DNA from: Paenibacillus sp. MMS20-IR301 | GTDB lineage: Bacteria; Bacillota; Bacilli; Paenibacillales; Paenibacillaceae | Direction: 5' to 3' | Assembly: GCF_032302195.1 (NCBI RefSeq) | Contig: NZ_CP135275.1 | Span: 4,588,001-4,652,000 of the forward strand | DNA: 64,000 nucleotides | Part shown: one piece after another, positions 63,078-64,000 of the stretch | Position numbering within the stretch: the stretch's first letter is position 1 | How the letters are laid out: every line of letters begins with the position of its first letter | Notes under the pieces: generated by a model | Databases searched by the model: none | What the model was told of the DNA's origin: nothing | The model's input: only the letters and a program-made list of their open reading frames with translations | Made by a program: the position numbers and the translations under genes

Positions 63078-63743
63078 TCACTCCCCGTTCTCTGCAACAA
63101 ACTCCGACAGCTGCCGGTAAATGCCCACGATCTCGGGCAGCGGCATCCGGACAAGCCCGCTGGAGGAGGGGGCAACGAACTCCCGCACTCCGTCGACCAC
63201 CGGTGTTACCCCTTCCTGAAACCCCCAGCCGGCTTTGCTTCTCCGGCTGAACTCCGTGTACACGCCCTTGCCGACGAAGCAGGCAATCTGCGGCCGGTAC
63301 AATTCCAGCTTGGCCCGGAGCAGCTCCCGGCCCTGCTTGTACTCCTCCCGGGTAATATCCTCAATGCCTACCGTAGGACGGGCGACAATGTTGGTGAACC
63401 CGTAACCCAGCTTCAGCAGCTCACCGTCCTCCGATGCATCATACAGCCGCGGTGTCAGTCCGGACTGATGCAGAATCCGCCAGAAGTTATTGCGCGGATT
63501 GGCGTAGTGATGACCCAGCTCCCCGGAGCGGATGCTGGGATTGAAGCCGATGAAGACAATCTGCAGCCCATGGTCCAGATGATCTGCTACTTCCTCCAGC
63601 TGCTGCTCCGACTGTTTCTCTCCGTGTTCTTCCGCATGCTCTTCCAGCCTCTTCCCCTCCTGTCCAGTCAGCCCGGCCGCTTTCACCGGACTGCCGCCCT
63701 CACTGATTAAACCCAAGCTTATATTTCCAACAACATACGGCAA
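63078..63743 (-). CDS. mug: Mug-type G:T/U mismatch-specific DNA glycosylase
   Basis: This 221-residue protein contains the family-2 uracil-DNA glycosylase core: VFIGFNPSIRSGELGHHYAN (about 63-82), NNFWRILH, YGFTNIVARPT and VAPSSSGLVR. It removes uracil or thymine from G:U and G:T mismatches. The first ~55 residues, rich in Glu and Gln, are longer than usual. The predicted TTG at 63743 has only a weak ribosome binding site, so the true start may lie further in, near residues 50-60. Confidence 0.88.
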   Translation of the reverse strand: MPYVVGNISLGLISEGGSPVKAAGLTGQEGKRLEEHAEEHGEKQSEQQLEEVADHLDHGLQIVFIGFNPSIRSGELGHHYANPRNNFWRILHQSGLTPRLYDASEDGELLKLGYGFTNIVARPTVGIEDITREEYKQGRELLRAKLELYRPQIACFVGKGVYTEFSRRSKAGWGFQEGVTPVVDGVREFVAPSSSGLVRMPLPEIVGIYRQLSEFVAENGE

Positions 63744-63801
63744 TCATCCGCACCTGTCAAACCGCCGGCACCGGCCATGCCCGGCAATCCGCTGCATACA
63801 G

Positions 63802-63842
63802 CAATGCCCCCGCACGGAGTGATCTCCGGTAACAGGGGCATT
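63802..63842. terminator. Hairpin between two minus-strand genes
   Basis: AATGCCCC/GGGGCATT forms the outer stem, with an inner CGGAG/CTCCG pairing. There is no clear U-run. It follows the partial gene at the right edge. Confidence 0.5.
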
Positions 63843-63861
63843 ATGATTTAGACAGACAGTC

Positions 63862-64000
63862 TTATGGTAGGAGTGCTTTAAGCGCCGGACCGACATCTTG
63901 TTCGTTCAGTGAAATAAAGTGAACTGTCCCGCTTTTGTACTCTATCTTCACTACATATCTTCCCTCTTGTCCGGTGAAATTACGCCGGTGCTCAAGGATA
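63862..64000 (-). CDS. C-terminal fragment of an unidentified protein
   Basis: An open frame enters from the right edge and ends with TAA at 63862. The visible 45 residues include GQEGRYVVKIEYKSGTVHFI and end VGPALKALLP, predicted as beta strands and a helix. The pattern is protein-like and in a normal codon context. The family cannot be identified from this piece. A hairpin follows. Confidence 0.55.
   Translation of the reverse strand, partial: ILEHRRNFTGQEGRYVVKIEYKSGTVHFISLNEQDVGPALKALLP

Noticed and set aside
1..64000. Mobile elements, prophage, tRNA or rRNA genes
   Set aside because: No transposase, integrase, terminal inverted repeats of insertion sequences, tRNA cloverleaf or rRNA sequence was recognised.

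Overview
The window looks like a chromosomal segment of a Paenibacillus-type Gram-positive spore-former. The evidence is strong AGGAGG-type ribosome binding sites, frequent TTG/GTG starts, moderate GC, KinB-like kinases, secreted PA14/GH26 glycosidases and intergenic repeats of the kind often seen in that genus. The species cannot be named from sequence alone. There is no rRNA, tRNA, CRISPR array, phage or transposase.

Layout. (1) 1-7.4 kb: end of an oligopeptide ABC operon (oppD-oppF-binding lipoprotein), a WYL regulator, an M50-like membrane protease, an AIM24 protein and dps with a PerR-like box. (2) 7.7-16.2 kb: a CPA1 antiporter and three secreted polysaccharide-active enzymes (one GH39-like, two GH26 with PA14 domains). 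The first GH26 gene is preceded by a class I cyclic-di-GMP riboswitch and a sigma-D-like promoter. (3) 16.3-33.5 kb: a long leftward exopolysaccharide operon. Polysaccharide co-polymerase and BY-kinase-like genes come first, then galU, a priming sugar transferase, two GT2, a GT26, three GT4, two Wzy/ligase-type proteins, a flippase, ugd and manC. The polymer probably contains mannose and glucuronate. A NarL-type two-component pair (33.8-36.1 kb) sits at its head. (4) 36.4-39.6 kb: a small cysteine protein, an AraC regulator and a GH20 hexosaminidase.

(5) 39.8-45.0 kb is the most unusual part. A class I isoprenoid-synthase-fold enzyme with two DDxxD motifs precedes a gene for a 79-residue peptide with a nitrile-hydratase-type (NHLP) RiPP leader ending in tryptophan. 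This pair converges on two tandem 7-TM sporulation-type histidine kinases. The arrangement recalls ComQ-ComX-ComP pheromone signalling built from different parts, and may be an undescribed prenylated-peptide signalling system.

(6) 45.2-64 kb: small acidic proteins, a fluoride riboswitch controlling a CLC-F antiporter, a cyclophilin lipoprotein, an AraC-linked operon (acetyltransferase, HAD phosphatase, MATE pump, DUF2441), leucine dehydrogenase, a pirin that seems to lack a normal start codon, Mn-pyrophosphatase, an AAC(3)-like acetyltransferase, an MhqO-like dioxygenase, two stalk-domain proteins, a HAD nucleotidase, a TagO-like transferase, repeats, a Mug-type DNA glycosylase and a partial gene at the right edge.

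Start codons were moved to internal sites wherever a clear ribosome binding site required it. Each such choice is explained in the entry.
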